A DNA stretch of 64,000 nucleotides from Clostridia bacterium (GTDB lineage Bacteria; Bacillota; Clostridia; Oscillospirales; CAG-272). Below the pieces are notes generated by a model. It was not told the DNA's origin and made no database searches. It saw only the letters and a list, made by a program, of their open reading frames with translations. The translations under genes and the position numbers were made by a program. The stretch covers positions 1 to 64,000 of the forward strand of contig JAFXHU010000012.1 of NCBI GenBank assembly GCA_017533565.1, given 5' to 3'. Below, piece by piece: positions 38,777-47,947 of the stretch. The number at the start of each line of letters is the position of its first letter. Position 1 is the first letter of the stretch.

Positions 38777-38850
38777 AAAGCCGAGCTATCCAATAAAAGC
38801 CAAGCTATCTACACCCAAGCCGAGCTATCCATACCAAAGCCGAGCTTTAA
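38777..38850. repeat. Short tandem repeat, about 19-bp unit, four copies
   Basis: Four units built on AAGCCGAGCTATCC begin at 38777, 38796, 38815 and 38835; the last is diverged. It sits in the converging spacer between the alaS terminator and the terminator of the small peptide gene, in the 301-bp gap 38616-38916, which has no gene. Confidence 0.75.
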
Positions 38851-38870
38851 GCCAAAATTCAGTCGGAAAG

Positions 38871-38901
38871 AAAAAGCGCCCCCGCGAAATCGCGGGGGCG
38901 C
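38871..38901 (-). terminator. Terminator of the giant-protein/peptide operon
   Basis: On the minus strand a perfect 11-bp GC-rich stem (38876-38886 with 38891-38901) is followed by five T residues, 15 nt after the peptide stop codon. Confidence 0.92.
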
Positions 38902-38916
38902 AAGCGTTTTAAGCCT

Positions 38917-39078
38917 TTAATTATGTGCGTAGCTCCAGGTAACGTCCTCGTTAATATCGACGACGGGACCCTCCGTGCCCAATCTATCGTCGGGCAGGTC
39001 CGTACCAACCGAGGTGGTAATAATATCTTCCTTTAAAATTGCAAGAATTTCAAGGTTGGGTGCAATATATTTTTTCAT
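38917..39078 (-). CDS. Small acidic peptide, 53 residues (family with 25402-25536)
   Basis: A short gene with a strong site (GGAGG, 8 nt before the ATG), starting 14 nt after the stop of the giant secreted protein. The peptide begins MKKYIAPNLEILAILKED, has the core IITTSVGTDLPD and the tail LGTEGPVVDINEDVTW then six more residues. It is clearly paralogous to the 44-residue peptide after lacZ, with conserved KKY, P-x-L, D-x-IT-x-S, LP, GTE-x-PVV and a late Trp. It has no cysteine, whereas the other has one. No export signal is seen. The function is unknown; a role tied to the preceding enzyme is inference from position. Confidence 0.78.
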   Translation of the reverse strand: MKKYIAPNLEILAILKEDIITTSVGTDLPDDRLGTEGPVVDINEDVTWSYAHN

Positions 39079-39092
39079 TTTTTCCACCTCCG

Positions 39093-42000
39093 TTAAGCAT
39101 TTTCGGCACGGTAGGCTTCCGCGCTCTCTGCATATTTCATAAGTCGGAGAACGAGATTTTCAAGTGTTTCACCCTCCGAGGCTGCGAATTCAAGATAAGC
39201 CGAAAGGTTGTATTCGCCCGAAATATCAGTGCCCTCAATCGCGTAGGCAACGTCCTGTATCATACGGTATGCACTTACCCTTACCGCTATATAGGTCCTT
39301 CCGTCGGCGTCGGTGCAAATTTCGCCCTCTGCCTTATTTCCGCCAACCGTAAAGGTATAGTCCTCCGCGGAGTAAAGGAGCTTTCCCTCTCCGTCGGTTT
39401 CGGGATAGAATACGAAGGCGGGCGCGCCGTCAATCATAAGAGCCGCGGAGTCGAGTCCGTTTGTGCTTTGCTTTTTCTCGGTAGGCGTCGGCAGATTTTC
39501 GGAGTCGTAATTTTCGCCGATAATCTCCTTTGCAAGAGCTTCAAGCTCGGCGGTCTGCTCGCTTTCGGCGGCAAAATGACGGTAGGTCGCAAGCACGTAG
39601 GAAAGCATATCCCTTGCAAGAGCCGCTGCCGTGGTATTCTCCGACTCCGCAACGGTTTTAACGTAGGAAATAACTCCTATGCTCCAGCTTGCGGTTGCTG
39701 TCGTGCCGTCGGAGGCAATGCCGATTTCAAGACCGATGCTGCGGTATGCGCCGTAGGGGTTAATCCTCGTATTGAGCTTATAGTAAGCGTTTCCGTCTAT
39801 GAACACCGTTTCAAGCTCGGAGTCGGTATATTTCACTCCGTCAAGAGCGATATATTCGATGCTGCTTACCGCGGGAACGTAAACCGTGTAAACGAAATCC
39901 GAATAGAAGGCTACCGAGTGCTTCGGATTTATCGGCGTTCCGTCGAGGTTGTTATCACCCTTTACGGTAAGACCCTGTGCAGTTACGCTGACTGCACCCG
40001 TGCCGAGGTCAACGAGTCTTGCACCCTCGGGCGCGCCCGTCATATCCACGGTACAGCTCTTGATTGTGATATTGTAGCCGAGGTTATTCGTCGGAGTGTA
40101 GTCGCGGACGAAAACAACGTTTGAGGTTCCGTCCTTTGTATATCCGACGTTAATATTCTCCAGGGTGAGATTAAGAACGGTGTCAAAGATGCTCGCGTTA
40201 TGCTCGATACAGCTGATAAGCGAGTTTTTGTTGCCGATAAAAATGCTTCCGTTCTTTACTACAAGATTGCTTTCGGTCGGAGATTTCTTTGAACGGAGAA
40301 TGAACAAGCCGCCCGAGTAGGTATGCTTGTCATAGATTGTAAAGCCGTTAAGGTCAAGCGTTACGGTGCCGACGTTATTACCGATATTCGGATAGGATAT
40401 ATTGTCGGTATAGGTCCAGTCGGCCATCATAAGAATAACCGCGCCATCGCCCGCGCTTCTCGCACCGTGCATAGCGATAAGGGAGAGGTTGCCGCCATTG
40501 GCGGTATCGGTATTACCGAAGAGTGCGGGGTAAGCGCCAAAGAAGCTTCCGTCCTTCTTAAATACGACGAAGGGATATTTTTCCGCATTTGAATAAGCGG
40601 CGGGAATTGTACCGTATACGGTTTCTATTGCATATCCGACGGTATAAACGTCCTTTCCGTTTTTGGTTTCGTATATACCAAAGCCGCCGGTTTTTCCGTT
40701 ATCAAGAGTTACGGTCTGTGTCGGCGCGGCGCTCCCCTGGTCAACGAGAATAACGGGATATTCGCCGCCGTTGTTTTTACCAAAGGTAAGACTTCCCGCG
40801 GTCTGTCCCGACGGGCGGTAGGCAAGCTCAAGCTTATCCTTTGTTGCGAGGATAAATTCTCCGCCGTAAACGTAAACAGCGGTATTTGCGTTTCCGTCCT
40901 TAAAGGTGAGGTAGAACGGACGGACAAGGCTCGACGTTCCCGAAATATCAAATACACAGTCGGTAAAGCTTACGGTAACGTCAAACGGTACGCTCGACGT
41001 GGTATGCTCCGTAATGGGATAGGAGTTTGTATTAGCTTCGGGAACGGTAAAGGTCACGTTTTCGTAGCCCACCTTAAAATCAACGCCGCCGGTGGAATCC
41101 GAAGCGATAAGCATAAAGGTTTTTGCGTACGGACCGTTTGTGGATACGGCATTGGTGACGATTTCACCGTTTATAATATTAAGGTAAATCTCCGCTTTAC
41201 CGTGACGGGCACTCTTGCTCAACAGATAAATCGTCTGGCTTGCCGAGTTTGCGGTGAGGATATTGCCGCCAAGGTCGATTGTCAAGCCTCTGTAAACCTG
41301 TGCAAGATTGGAAAATCTTGACGTGGCGGTAAAGTTATCGCGCATATAGATAACGATATCCGCATCTATATCGCGGTATGCGGTCACACTGCTGTCGAGG
41401 AATGCGTTTTCAAGTCCCGTAACAAATTCATATCCGCTATCCGTCTTTTTAAATACCGCAAAGGGATATTGCTTGTAATCGGCAAATTCAGAGCCAATCT
41501 GACCGTACGGGGTATCGAGCGGATTTTTCGCCACGGTATAAACGGTATATTCTCCGTCAGTTCCGCTTTCGGCATAGGAATAATTGTTGCCGTCGATATT
41601 AACGCTTATATTTGCGCAAGCTCCGCTCTTTATTTTCTGAACGAGATAGCCTCCGTCCACTCCCTTTTCATAGCTAAAGGTGGATACAGTACCCGTCTTT
41701 TTGTAGAAGCTAAAGCTCGAAAGGTCGTTTGCCTTTATAGCTCCGCCCTTTACGGTGACGCTCATAATAGCGGTGTCGGCGGTGTTTCCGATACCGATAA
41801 GGGTAGTGTCGCTTGGAACGTTTTTCTCAAATTCAAAGCTGCAACTGTCAAAGTAAAGATTGCTTATTACCGGAACTGCAGCTCCGCTTACGGCAAACAA
41901 ACTGCTTGCCGAGGTTGCATTTTCTCCGTAGGAGAAGGTAATGCCGTCAAAGTTAAAGTTAAACTGCTTTACCTCGGTCTTATAATCGTAATTCGCGGTA

Positions 42001-45000
42001 TCCCAAGAGCCGAGGGTGATAAGCTTTCCGCCGTTAAATACGATTTCGCCGTTAGTAATAACCACGTCGGTCCTGTGCGAGCGCTTTGCGTGGCAGTGGA
42101 ACATACCGGACGTATGCTCCTGCTCAAGGTAGAGCTTGTTGTTTCCGAGGTCGAGCCTTAAATCGCCGTAGAAGAAGGAAAAGTTGTTATACACCGCCTC
42201 GTTGTAATGATAATCGCGGCGAAGAAGAATGATATAGTTTATATACGTCTGCTTTTGTCCCGCGCCGAGCGCTCCCGTTCCGCTATCGGTTGCCCATACG
42301 TCGGTTGCGGTGATAAACGTGCCGTTAGAATCAAATACTACAAAGGGATATTCATCCACCGACTCGAACTGCGCGGGGATTGTGCCGTAGGGAGTTTTAA
42401 GCGGGTTTTCGCGCTGCTCCGTGGTGGAGGCGACGAGCGCAACCTCGGATACCTCGACGTCGGTTACGGCTTCAACCGATTTAAAGTCGTCAAAGTATAT
42501 CGGGTGTACCTCCTCGCCAAAGCCGTAGGTCTTTATAGAAACGGTCTTGGTAATAAGTCCCTTATCACCGAACTCGGCAGGGTCGTAAATATCGACGGTA
42601 AAGGAAACGTCAACCCATTCGTTTGCCTTAGTCATAAAGCTGAAGGTTATGCCGTTATAGTCGAGAATATTATCCGCCCTGTTGCTTGCATCCTTTACGT
42701 CAATCTGTATAACGCGAGAGACGGTGTCGTAAACGCGGAAGGAGATTGTAAAGCGACGGCCAACGTCGTCATAGGTGAGATTACCGCTCTTTATCAATGC
42801 GGTACAGCTTATAATCGTGTTATATGAAAGGTTATTATAGAACAGGTCAAGCGGATAGGCGGTGGTAGCCTTTGTTTTACCGACCTTTATTACACCGTTG
42901 CCGTCAAGGGTTGTTATCTCGTTTTCAACCGTTGCGGAAACTCCAACCGTGGAGGGACGGGAGCTTTCGGCATCGTAGGAGAATACGGTAGTGCTGCCGA
43001 CCGTCTTTTCACTCTTTACAAGGAGGGTCGCGCTCTCGCCCGCCGTAAGCTGTGATATATAATCGGTAAGGTCAATTTCATAGTAGCCCGCACCGTTTAC
43101 GGGTACTGTGCCAAGCTGATTACCTATTACCGAGCTATCCGGGCTTGCGGGGGTATAGCCCGTAACCGCATATACGCCGAGCTTGTTGACCGCGTCGTTT
43201 GTAACCTTTACGCGAAGTAAATATTTGTTTACATTAAATGCGGTTATATCTGCGGCACTCGGAACGGTAAAGGACACGTACGTACCGCGCGTTCCCGTAA
43301 CACGGGTAAGGGGGTCGGCACTCTCGTAGCCTGTTCTGACGGTATATGTCTTTTCATTTTCGGTAGCCTTTCCGTTTGCGGCATAAACACCCGCGGGAAC
43401 GGTCAGGGTATATTCCGTATCACTCTTAAGATAATCGGGGTAGAATGTCCACTCTGTGTTGCCGAATGCCGCCTCCCAGCGACCCGAAGCAATAGCTCCG
43501 TCAGCCGAGGTAAGGGTTATTTTTGAAAGCTCCGACTCCCGAACGGGACCCGTGAACTTTACGACAAAGGGGGCATAGGTGGGCATTCCGCCGTAGGTCA
43601 TATCGGCGTGGATATATTCGGTCTTTACCGCATCGTCCTTCAGCCAATAGCCGAGAAAGTCAAAAAATGCCTGATAGGTATCCTTTATGCCGAATCTGGT
43701 ATCGGGTCCCGATGCAAAGGTGTGACCAAGGTTAACCTCCACCCACATTGCGGGCACGTCGCTTTCGCGACAGGTCTGAATAAACTCGCGCGAGGAGCCC
43801 CAGCAGGAGCCGTCACCAAGCTGGCAGGAGATAACCGTTGGGGCGTGACCGGGCATAATCGACTCCGACGTGCCGCCGCAGGAGCAGTAAATAAAATCCG
43901 CACCGCCGTCGATTTCCTCGCCGTTATAGGTGAGCCATGGCTGCGGCTCTCCGCCGTCGATAATTCCAACCGTTTCGGTGTCGCCGTTATCGTATCTTGT
44001 TTCACCGTGGTGGCCGATATAGACTCTGCGCTCACCCGATGCGGTGTAGGGGTCCTCCGCGCCGAGGAAATGCATCCATCCGCCCTTTGAGTTACCGTAT
44101 GCGGCTATGGCGTCAAGCTTGAAGTTGAACTTTTCCTCCGAAAGCGAGAGATAGCGAATGTATCTCATTGCCGCGGTTGCAATTTCAACCTCGTTATAAA
44201 ACTGTATGGAATACGTAGTGTTGTTGCCCGTGACAGAACCGCTTGCGGGGGTGCTTCCGTCATAGTAGCCGTAATGGTCCTTTCGCGCCATCGGAGACCA
44301 TCCATGCTCAAAGGTAACGCCCGCATATCCGTTCAGCACCGCGCCGATAAGCTGCGGTCTGTCGGCAGTGGTCGTGCCTCCCGCAAGATGCTCCGACGAG
44401 CCTACGAGCGAAAGCACGGGAACCTCGGCTGTGCCTGTCGGGTATATGACGTGCATATAGAGGTTAAGGTCAATGGGTCTGCCGTCTTTTCTTACGCAGT
44501 CGGTGATTTTTTCCGCCTTCGTATGCTTTATTTTGATGTATGTACCGTCGGGGTTTTCGCTTCCGTCCGCGTTAAGCCACACGGGGGACGTGCCGTCATG
44601 GGCGGTTTGCGTTGCCTTTCGGCTTCCGTCCTCGTCAACCCACGGAATTACAAGCTCCTTGTTGGTGTTCCACGCGCGGAAGTCGTTGTTCCAATACTCA
44701 ACGATTTTGTCAAAGGTGCCGTCAGTGGCGTGCTTGTCAATCTCCCAGAAAACGTGGTGGGGCGAAACGTTATAGCCCGAGGGTACGACAAAGGTATTGT
44801 TATACGCACCCGAGGCAAAAACCGTCCTGTCGGTATAGTATTTGCCCGAGGCAATAGAGTTTCTCACCGTCTGCAATGAGAAGTCAAGGTCGGGGGAAAC
44901 CGCCTTTTCGTGGTATTTGTAATCGACAACCGTTACGATATAGCCGCGCTCAAGCATAGACCTTATAATATCAACGTCGGAATCCGTGCCTATTCTTTCA

Positions 45001-45299
45001 AAGTGGGCGTTTACAACGTAAACCACCTGGTTGGTTGCATCGACCTCGCAGCCCGACTTTGTCGGCTTTGCTGCGTCATAATAGGTTGTGATGTCAACGG
45101 GAATACCGATATACCCGTCGTTGGCGATTGTCTGTGTGTCGCCCTGCTTATACGAATTAAGCGTGGCATCCGCCAGAATTGCCTCCATCATATCATTTTT
45201 TTCCTCCTGATTTGCGGTAGTGATAACAACCGTTACGGCGGTTATCAAAAGCGTCAAAATAAGAAAAAGTGCCAATTTTATAAAGCGAGATTTTCTCAT
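39093..45299 (-). CDS. Giant secreted modular protein with N-terminal esterase-like domain
   Basis: A 2068-residue exported protein. Residues 1-30 are a signal peptide or anchor. About 60-580 resemble an alpha/beta hydrolase: a nucleophile-elbow-like AAYGNSKGGWM lies near residue 404 and NLGHTFASGPD near 525 may give the His. About 585-680 look like a SbsA-type Ig domain, and about 690-960 like beta-sandwich binding modules. Three related modules follow, starting near 965, 1260 and 1560, each opening with TPYG/VYGTIP then YPF-VVF and then short beta-helix-like turns (for example LTIDLGGN, VTLDLNGFTI). A last domain fills about 1800-2068. No sortase motif, dockerin or S-layer repeats are seen. 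It is divergent from the AraC gene, and a small peptide gene follows. Confidence 0.75.
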   Translation of the reverse strand: MRKSRFIKLALFLILTLLITAVTVVITTANQEEKNDMMEAILADATLNSYKQGDTQTIANDGYIGIPVDITTYYDAAKPTKSGCEVDATNQVVYVVNAHFERIGTDSDVDIIRSMLERGYIVTVVDYKYHEKAVSPDLDFSLQTVRNSIASGKYYTDRTVFASGAYNNTFVVPSGYNVSPHHVFWEIDKHATDGTFDKIVEYWNNDFRAWNTNKELVIPWVDEDGSRKATQTAHDGTSPVWLNADGSENPDGTYIKIKHTKAEKITDCVRKDGRPIDLNLYMHVIYPTGTAEVPVLSLVGSSEHLAGGTTTADRPQLIGAVLNGYAGVTFEHGWSPMARKDHYGYYDGSTPASGSVTGNNTTYSIQFYNEVEIATAAMRYIRYLSLSEEKFNFKLDAIAAYGNSKGGWMHFLGAEDPYTASGERRVYIGHHGETRYDNGDTETVGIIDGGEPQPWLTYNGEEIDGGADFIYCSCGGTSESIMPGHAPTVISCQLGDGSCWGSSREFIQTCRESDVPAMWVEVNLGHTFASGPDTRFGIKDTYQAFFDFLGYWLKDDAVKTEYIHADMTYGGMPTYAPFVVKFTGPVRESELSKITLTSADGAIASGRWEAAFGNTEWTFYPDYLKSDTEYTLTVPAGVYAANGKATENEKTYTVRTGYESADPLTRVTGTRGTYVSFTVPSAADITAFNVNKYLLRVKVTNDAVNKLGVYAVTGYTPASPDSSVIGNQLGTVPVNGAGYYEIDLTDYISQLTAGESATLLVKSEKTVGSTTVFSYDAESSRPSTVGVSATVENEITTLDGNGVIKVGKTKATTAYPLDLFYNNLSYNTIISCTALIKSGNLTYDDVGRRFTISFRVYDTVSRVIQIDVKDASNRADNILDYNGITFSFMTKANEWVDVSFTVDIYDPAEFGDKGLITKTVSIKTYGFGEEVHPIYFDDFKSVEAVTDVEVSEVALVASTTEQRENPLKTPYGTIPAQFESVDEYPFVVFDSNGTFITATDVWATDSGTGALGAGQKQTYINYIILLRRDYHYNEAVYNNFSFFYGDLRLDLGNNKLYLEQEHTSGMFHCHAKRSHRTDVVITNGEIVFNGGKLITLGSWDTANYDYKTEVKQFNFNFDGITFSYGENATSASSLFAVSGAAVPVISNLYFDSCSFEFEKNVPSDTTLIGIGNTADTAIMSVTVKGGAIKANDLSSFSFYKKTGTVSTFSYEKGVDGGYLVQKIKSGACANISVNIDGNNYSYAESGTDGEYTVYTVAKNPLDTPYGQIGSEFADYKQYPFAVFKKTDSGYEFVTGLENAFLDSSVTAYRDIDADIVIYMRDNFTATSRFSNLAQVYRGLTIDLGGNILTANSASQTIYLLSKSARHGKAEIYLNIINGEIVTNAVSTNGPYAKTFMLIASDSTGGVDFKVGYENVTFTVPEANTNSYPITEHTTSSVPFDVTVSFTDCVFDISGTSSLVRPFYLTFKDGNANTAVYVYGGEFILATKDKLELAYRPSGQTAGSLTFGKNNGGEYPVILVDQGSAAPTQTVTLDNGKTGGFGIYETKNGKDVYTVGYAIETVYGTIPAAYSNAEKYPFVVFKKDGSFFGAYPALFGNTDTANGGNLSLIAMHGARSAGDGAVILMMADWTYTDNISYPNIGNNVGTVTLDLNGFTIYDKHTYSGGLFILRSKKSPTESNLVVKNGSIFIGNKNSLISCIEHNASIFDTVLNLTLENINVGYTKDGTSNVVFVRDYTPTNNLGYNITIKSCTVDMTGAPEGARLVDLGTGAVSVTAQGLTVKGDNNLDGTPINPKHSVAFYSDFVYTVYVPAVSSIEYIALDGVKYTDSELETVFIDGNAYYKLNTRINPYGAYRSIGLEIGIASDGTTATASWSIGVISYVKTVAESENTTAAALARDMLSYVLATYRHFAAESEQTAELEALAKEIIGENYDSENLPTPTEKKQSTNGLDSAALMIDGAPAFVFYPETDGEGKLLYSAEDYTFTVGGNKAEGEICTDADGRTYIAVRVSAYRMIQDVAYAIEGTDISGEYNLSAYLEFAASEGETLENLVLRLMKYAESAEAYRAENA

Positions 45300-45372
45300 A
45301 CTCTACCCCCAAAATAAATTTGTTAATACTGTACAAGGTATTTATACCGATTTAATTATAATATAAACACGG

Positions 45373-45401
45373 TTGACAAAAAAGAAATAAAGTGTTATAA
45401 T
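45373..45401 (+). promoter_or_regulatory. Consensus sigma-A promoter of the AraC-type gene
   Basis: TTGACA (45373-45378) and TATAAT (45396-45401) are exactly 17 bp apart. The same 135-bp divergent spacer must contain the promoter of the giant secreted gene, with a minus-strand TATAAT-like stretch near 45356-45361, so the regulator could bind here to control both. Confidence 0.88.
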
Positions 45402-45434
45402 TACAGACAAAACTCCACATTATAGGAAAACGGT

Positions 45435-46256
45435 ATGATAATTCAAAACACAAATTTTGGAAGCATTCAGATTATAAGAAGCGGCGTGCATGAGGGAAAA
45501 TATTGCTTTGGCGACCATATTCACCAATTTTCGGAGCTTGTATGGGTGCTTGACGGAGAGCTTGAAATGACCGTCAACGGCAAAATGGAGATAGCAAAAA
45601 AGGGGGATTTCACGGTTATAAGCCCGTTTGCCATTCACTCCTTTTTCACACCCGAATATTCAAAAATACATATCGCCGTAATATCCGACAGCTTTATCGT
45701 CGGAAGGATAACCCACGACGAGCTTTATACGCAAAGAGAGCGTGCGGTTTTCAGCCCGTCGGCGGAGCTTTGCGAATTTCTTGACAAAAAGGGATACGTG
45801 GAGCTGTGCTTAACCCAGCTCGGAAAGCGAAATGACAATAATTATTTACATTCAATATCCTCTTTGATTTATCTTATTTTCACCGAATATTTTAACACAG
45901 TCCCCACTTCAAGTCGGGTTTCGGGCAAAAACGCACTCTCTCGCATACTTATTTATATGACGGAGCATTTTACCGAAAATCTTACGCTTGAGTCGGTGGG
46001 AGCCTCCCTCGGCTACAGTCCGAAATACGTGTCAAACTGTATTGCGGGGCTTTCGGGCTTTAATTTCAGGCGTCTTTTAAATTCACTTCGCGTGGAGTAT
46101 GCCAAAAACCTCCTTATAAATCAAAAGCACCTTACGGTAATGGATATTGCGATGCGATGCGGCTTTTCAAACGAGCGAAGCTTTCACCGCGCGTTTTCGG
46201 ACATCGTCGGCACAACCCCCGCAGGCTACAGACGGACAAAAACCACCGTAAATTGA
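45435..46256 (+). CDS. AraC-family transcriptional regulator
   Basis: A 273-residue regulator with an N-terminal cupin-type sensor domain (about 1-140; HIHQFSELVWVLDGELEM near residues 28-45) and a C-terminal double helix-turn-helix (about 170-270), including the family signature DIAMRCGFSNERSFHRAF near residue 236 and GTTPAGYR at the end. Such proteins usually sense sugars and control nearby carbohydrate genes. It is divergent from the giant secreted protein gene, its likeliest target. The ATG is preceded by TAGGAAAA. An unusual TTTTAACACAG stretch, close to the dispersed motif, lies inside the gene at about 45891. Confidence 0.92.
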   Translation: MIIQNTNFGSIQIIRSGVHEGKYCFGDHIHQFSELVWVLDGELEMTVNGKMEIAKKGDFTVISPFAIHSFFTPEYSKIHIAVISDSFIVGRITHDELYTQRERAVFSPSAELCEFLDKKGYVELCLTQLGKRNDNNYLHSISSLIYLIFTEYFNTVPTSSRVSGKNALSRILIYMTEHFTENLTLESVGASLGYSPKYVSNCIAGLSGFNFRRLLNSLRVEYAKNLLINQKHLTVMDIAMRCGFSNERSFHRAFSDIVGTTPAGYRRTKTTVN

Positions 46257-46281
46257 TAACAGCTTTTATATCCTTATGCGT

Positions 46282-46314
46282 AAAAAAACGGCAGAAATCT
46301 GCCGTTTTTTATTT
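46282..46314. terminator. Bidirectional terminator
   Basis: CGGCAGA/TCTGCCG stem with A and T runs on its two sides, between the converging AraC gene and the DUF4190-like gene. Confidence 0.9.
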
Positions 46315-46325
46315 TAACCTGTTTT

Positions 46326-46709
46326 TTACTTTTTCAGCGCATCAAGCACTCCCGTAACGTCAACGACGAGCGCAAAGCCGCCGAAAACGCAGCCGACAAT
46401 TCCGACGAGCAGACCCGCAAGCGAGAGTCCGTCGAAATACCCGAGCCTCCTTCTTGAAACGAGGGCGGATGCTATCGACACTACCGCAAACAAAATCCCA
46501 AGATAGTAAACCGAGCAAAGAAGCACGGCGAGAATACCCGAGAAAAGCGAAATTACGCTCCAGCCGCGCCTGCGTGCGTCGGGCGAGTCGGGAAGCTCGT
46601 AATATTCCTCCTCTTTTTTTTCCTCGGCGGTTTTCTTTTCCTCCTCGGTTATTATCTCCTCCTCGGCAACGTCGGGCAAAAGTCCGTCATCCTTATAATC
46701 AAAAGACAT
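46326..46709 (-). CDS. Small membrane protein, DUF4190-like
   Basis: A 127-residue protein with a very acidic cytosolic N-terminus (about 1-50, rich in Glu and Lys) and two or three hydrophobic helices (about 50-75, 80-90 and 95-118). The pattern of Gly-rich helices with a short Arg turn (SRRRLGY) is like DUF4190 proteins, whose function is unknown. Its ATG directly follows the pyrR stop codon, so it is translated from the pyrR transcript; AAAG lies within the end of pyrR. Confidence 0.7.
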   Translation of the reverse strand: MSFDYKDDGLLPDVAEEEIITEEEKKTAEEKKEEEYYELPDSPDARRRGWSVISLFSGILAVLLCSVYYLGILFAVVSIASALVSRRRLGYFDGLSLAGLLVGIVGCVFGGFALVVDVTGVLDALKK

Positions 46710-47267
46710 TTAGCTTTCCTCCATTTCAAGAATATCCACGGCGTTTTCACCGTCGTACTCGGCAAATTTTACCGACACCGCCTCGCTGTGCGAGGTGGGA
46801 ATGTTTTTACCGACGAAGTCCGCACGAAGCGGAAGCTCCCGAAGCCCGCGGTCAATCATAACCGCAAGCTGTATTTTTTTCGGGCGTCCGAGCCTGAACA
46901 GTCCGTCGATTGCCGCCCTTACCGTCCTTCCCGTGCATATAACGTCGTCAACGAGAATTATGGTCCTTTTGTTTATATCGAAGGGGATATCCGTAACCCC
47001 CTCGGTGAGCCGTATATTGCTGTGCGAGAGGTCGTCGCGGTAGTAGGTGACGTCAAGCACTCCGACGGGAACGGTGCGCCCCTCCACCTTTTTTATCTCC
47101 GCAGCAAGGCGGTGTGCCATCGATACGCCGCGCCTGTAAATTCCGACGAGGATTATATCCTTCGCCCCCTTATTTCTCTCAACAATCTCGTGTGAAAGTC
47201 GGCGCATCGCGCGGTCAATCATATCCCCGTCCATAATTCGTGATTTCAGCCTGTATTTTTCCACGGT
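46710..47267 (-). CDS. pyrR: Pyrimidine operon regulator / uracil phosphoribosyltransferase
   Basis: A 185-residue PyrR: an RNA-binding attenuation protein for pyrimidine genes in Firmicutes that also has uracil phosphoribosyltransferase activity. The PRPP loop IILVDDVICTGRTVRAA lies near residues 97-113. The start is taken as GTG at 47267, with GGGAGGGG in front; an ATG 9 codons earlier has none. No pyr operon is nearby, so it must act at a distance, or mainly as the enzyme. It is co-transcribed with the DUF4190-like gene. Confidence 0.93.
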   Translation of the reverse strand, partial: TVEKYRLKSRIMDGDMIDRAMRRLSHEIVERNKGAKDIILVGIYRRGVSMAHRLAAEIKKVEGRTVPVGVLDVTYYRDDLSHSNIRLTEGVTDIPFDINKRTIILVDDVICTGRTVRAAIDGLFRLGRPKKIQLAVMIDRGLRELPLRADFVGKNIPTSHSEAVSVKFAEYDGENAVDILEMEES

Positions 47268-47410
47268 ATGCCCCTCCCTTTCTTTTTTCTTCATATTATT
47301 ATATATAAGAAATTACTTTACGTATTTAGTATATAATATTTCTTTCAAAAATGCAACGAATATTTTCGTTTTTTGCCGTAAATAATAGAAAAAACAAAAT
47401 CGGAGAGAGT

Positions 47411-47857
47411 ATGCAGGGCTTAAATGAGAAGGAAAAAAGCGCAATTATCAAAAAATGCACCCCGAAAAGCAGAGTGGTAAAAAACACGCTTTCGGCGTTT
47501 TTCGTCGGGGGCGGCATCTGTCTTTTTGCGGAGCTTTTACGAAGGCTTTATATATACCTTGGCGAGAGTGAGGAAAACGCGGGAATTTTCGCAACCCTTT
47601 CGATAGTTTTAATCGGCGGAATATTTACGGCTCTCGGCATATTTGACAGGCTCGCAAGACACGCGGGCGCGGGCACGCTCGTGCCGATAACAGGCTTTTC
47701 AAATTCGGTGGTTTCCTCCGCCATCGACTCTGCGAGCGAGGGCTATATCCTCGGCGTCGGATCAAAAATTTTCACTGTTGCGGGACCCGTCATTCTTTAC
47801 GCCACGGTGTCGGGTGTCATTTACGGTCTTTTATACTATATTTATCTTTCCCTGTAG
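47411..47857 (+). CDS. spoVAC: Stage V sporulation protein AC
   Basis: A 148-residue membrane protein of the SpoVA channel that carries dipicolinate into and out of the spore core; SpoVAC is reported to be mechanosensitive. About four hydrophobic helices are seen with the family stretch ITGFSNSVVSSAIDSASEG (about residues 95-113). GGAGAGAG precedes the ATG at 47411; a longer in-frame reading is not supported. spoVAD and spoVAE follow. The three genes lie directly upstream of dnaA. Expression is expected from a forespore sigma-G promoter, but none could be assigned with confidence. Confidence 0.95.
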   Translation: MQGLNEKEKSAIIKKCTPKSRVVKNTLSAFFVGGGICLFAELLRRLYIYLGESEENAGIFATLSIVLIGGIFTALGIFDRLARHAGAGTLVPITGFSNSVVSSAIDSASEGYILGVGSKIFTVAGPVILYATVSGVIYGLLYYIYLSL

Positions 47858-47947
47858 TAGATTTTTATAATAAAAGTTTACATTTTACGTAAATAATCCT
47901 TTATACCGAGTCAAAAAATAAAAATAACAAAGGTTTACAAAAAAGCT

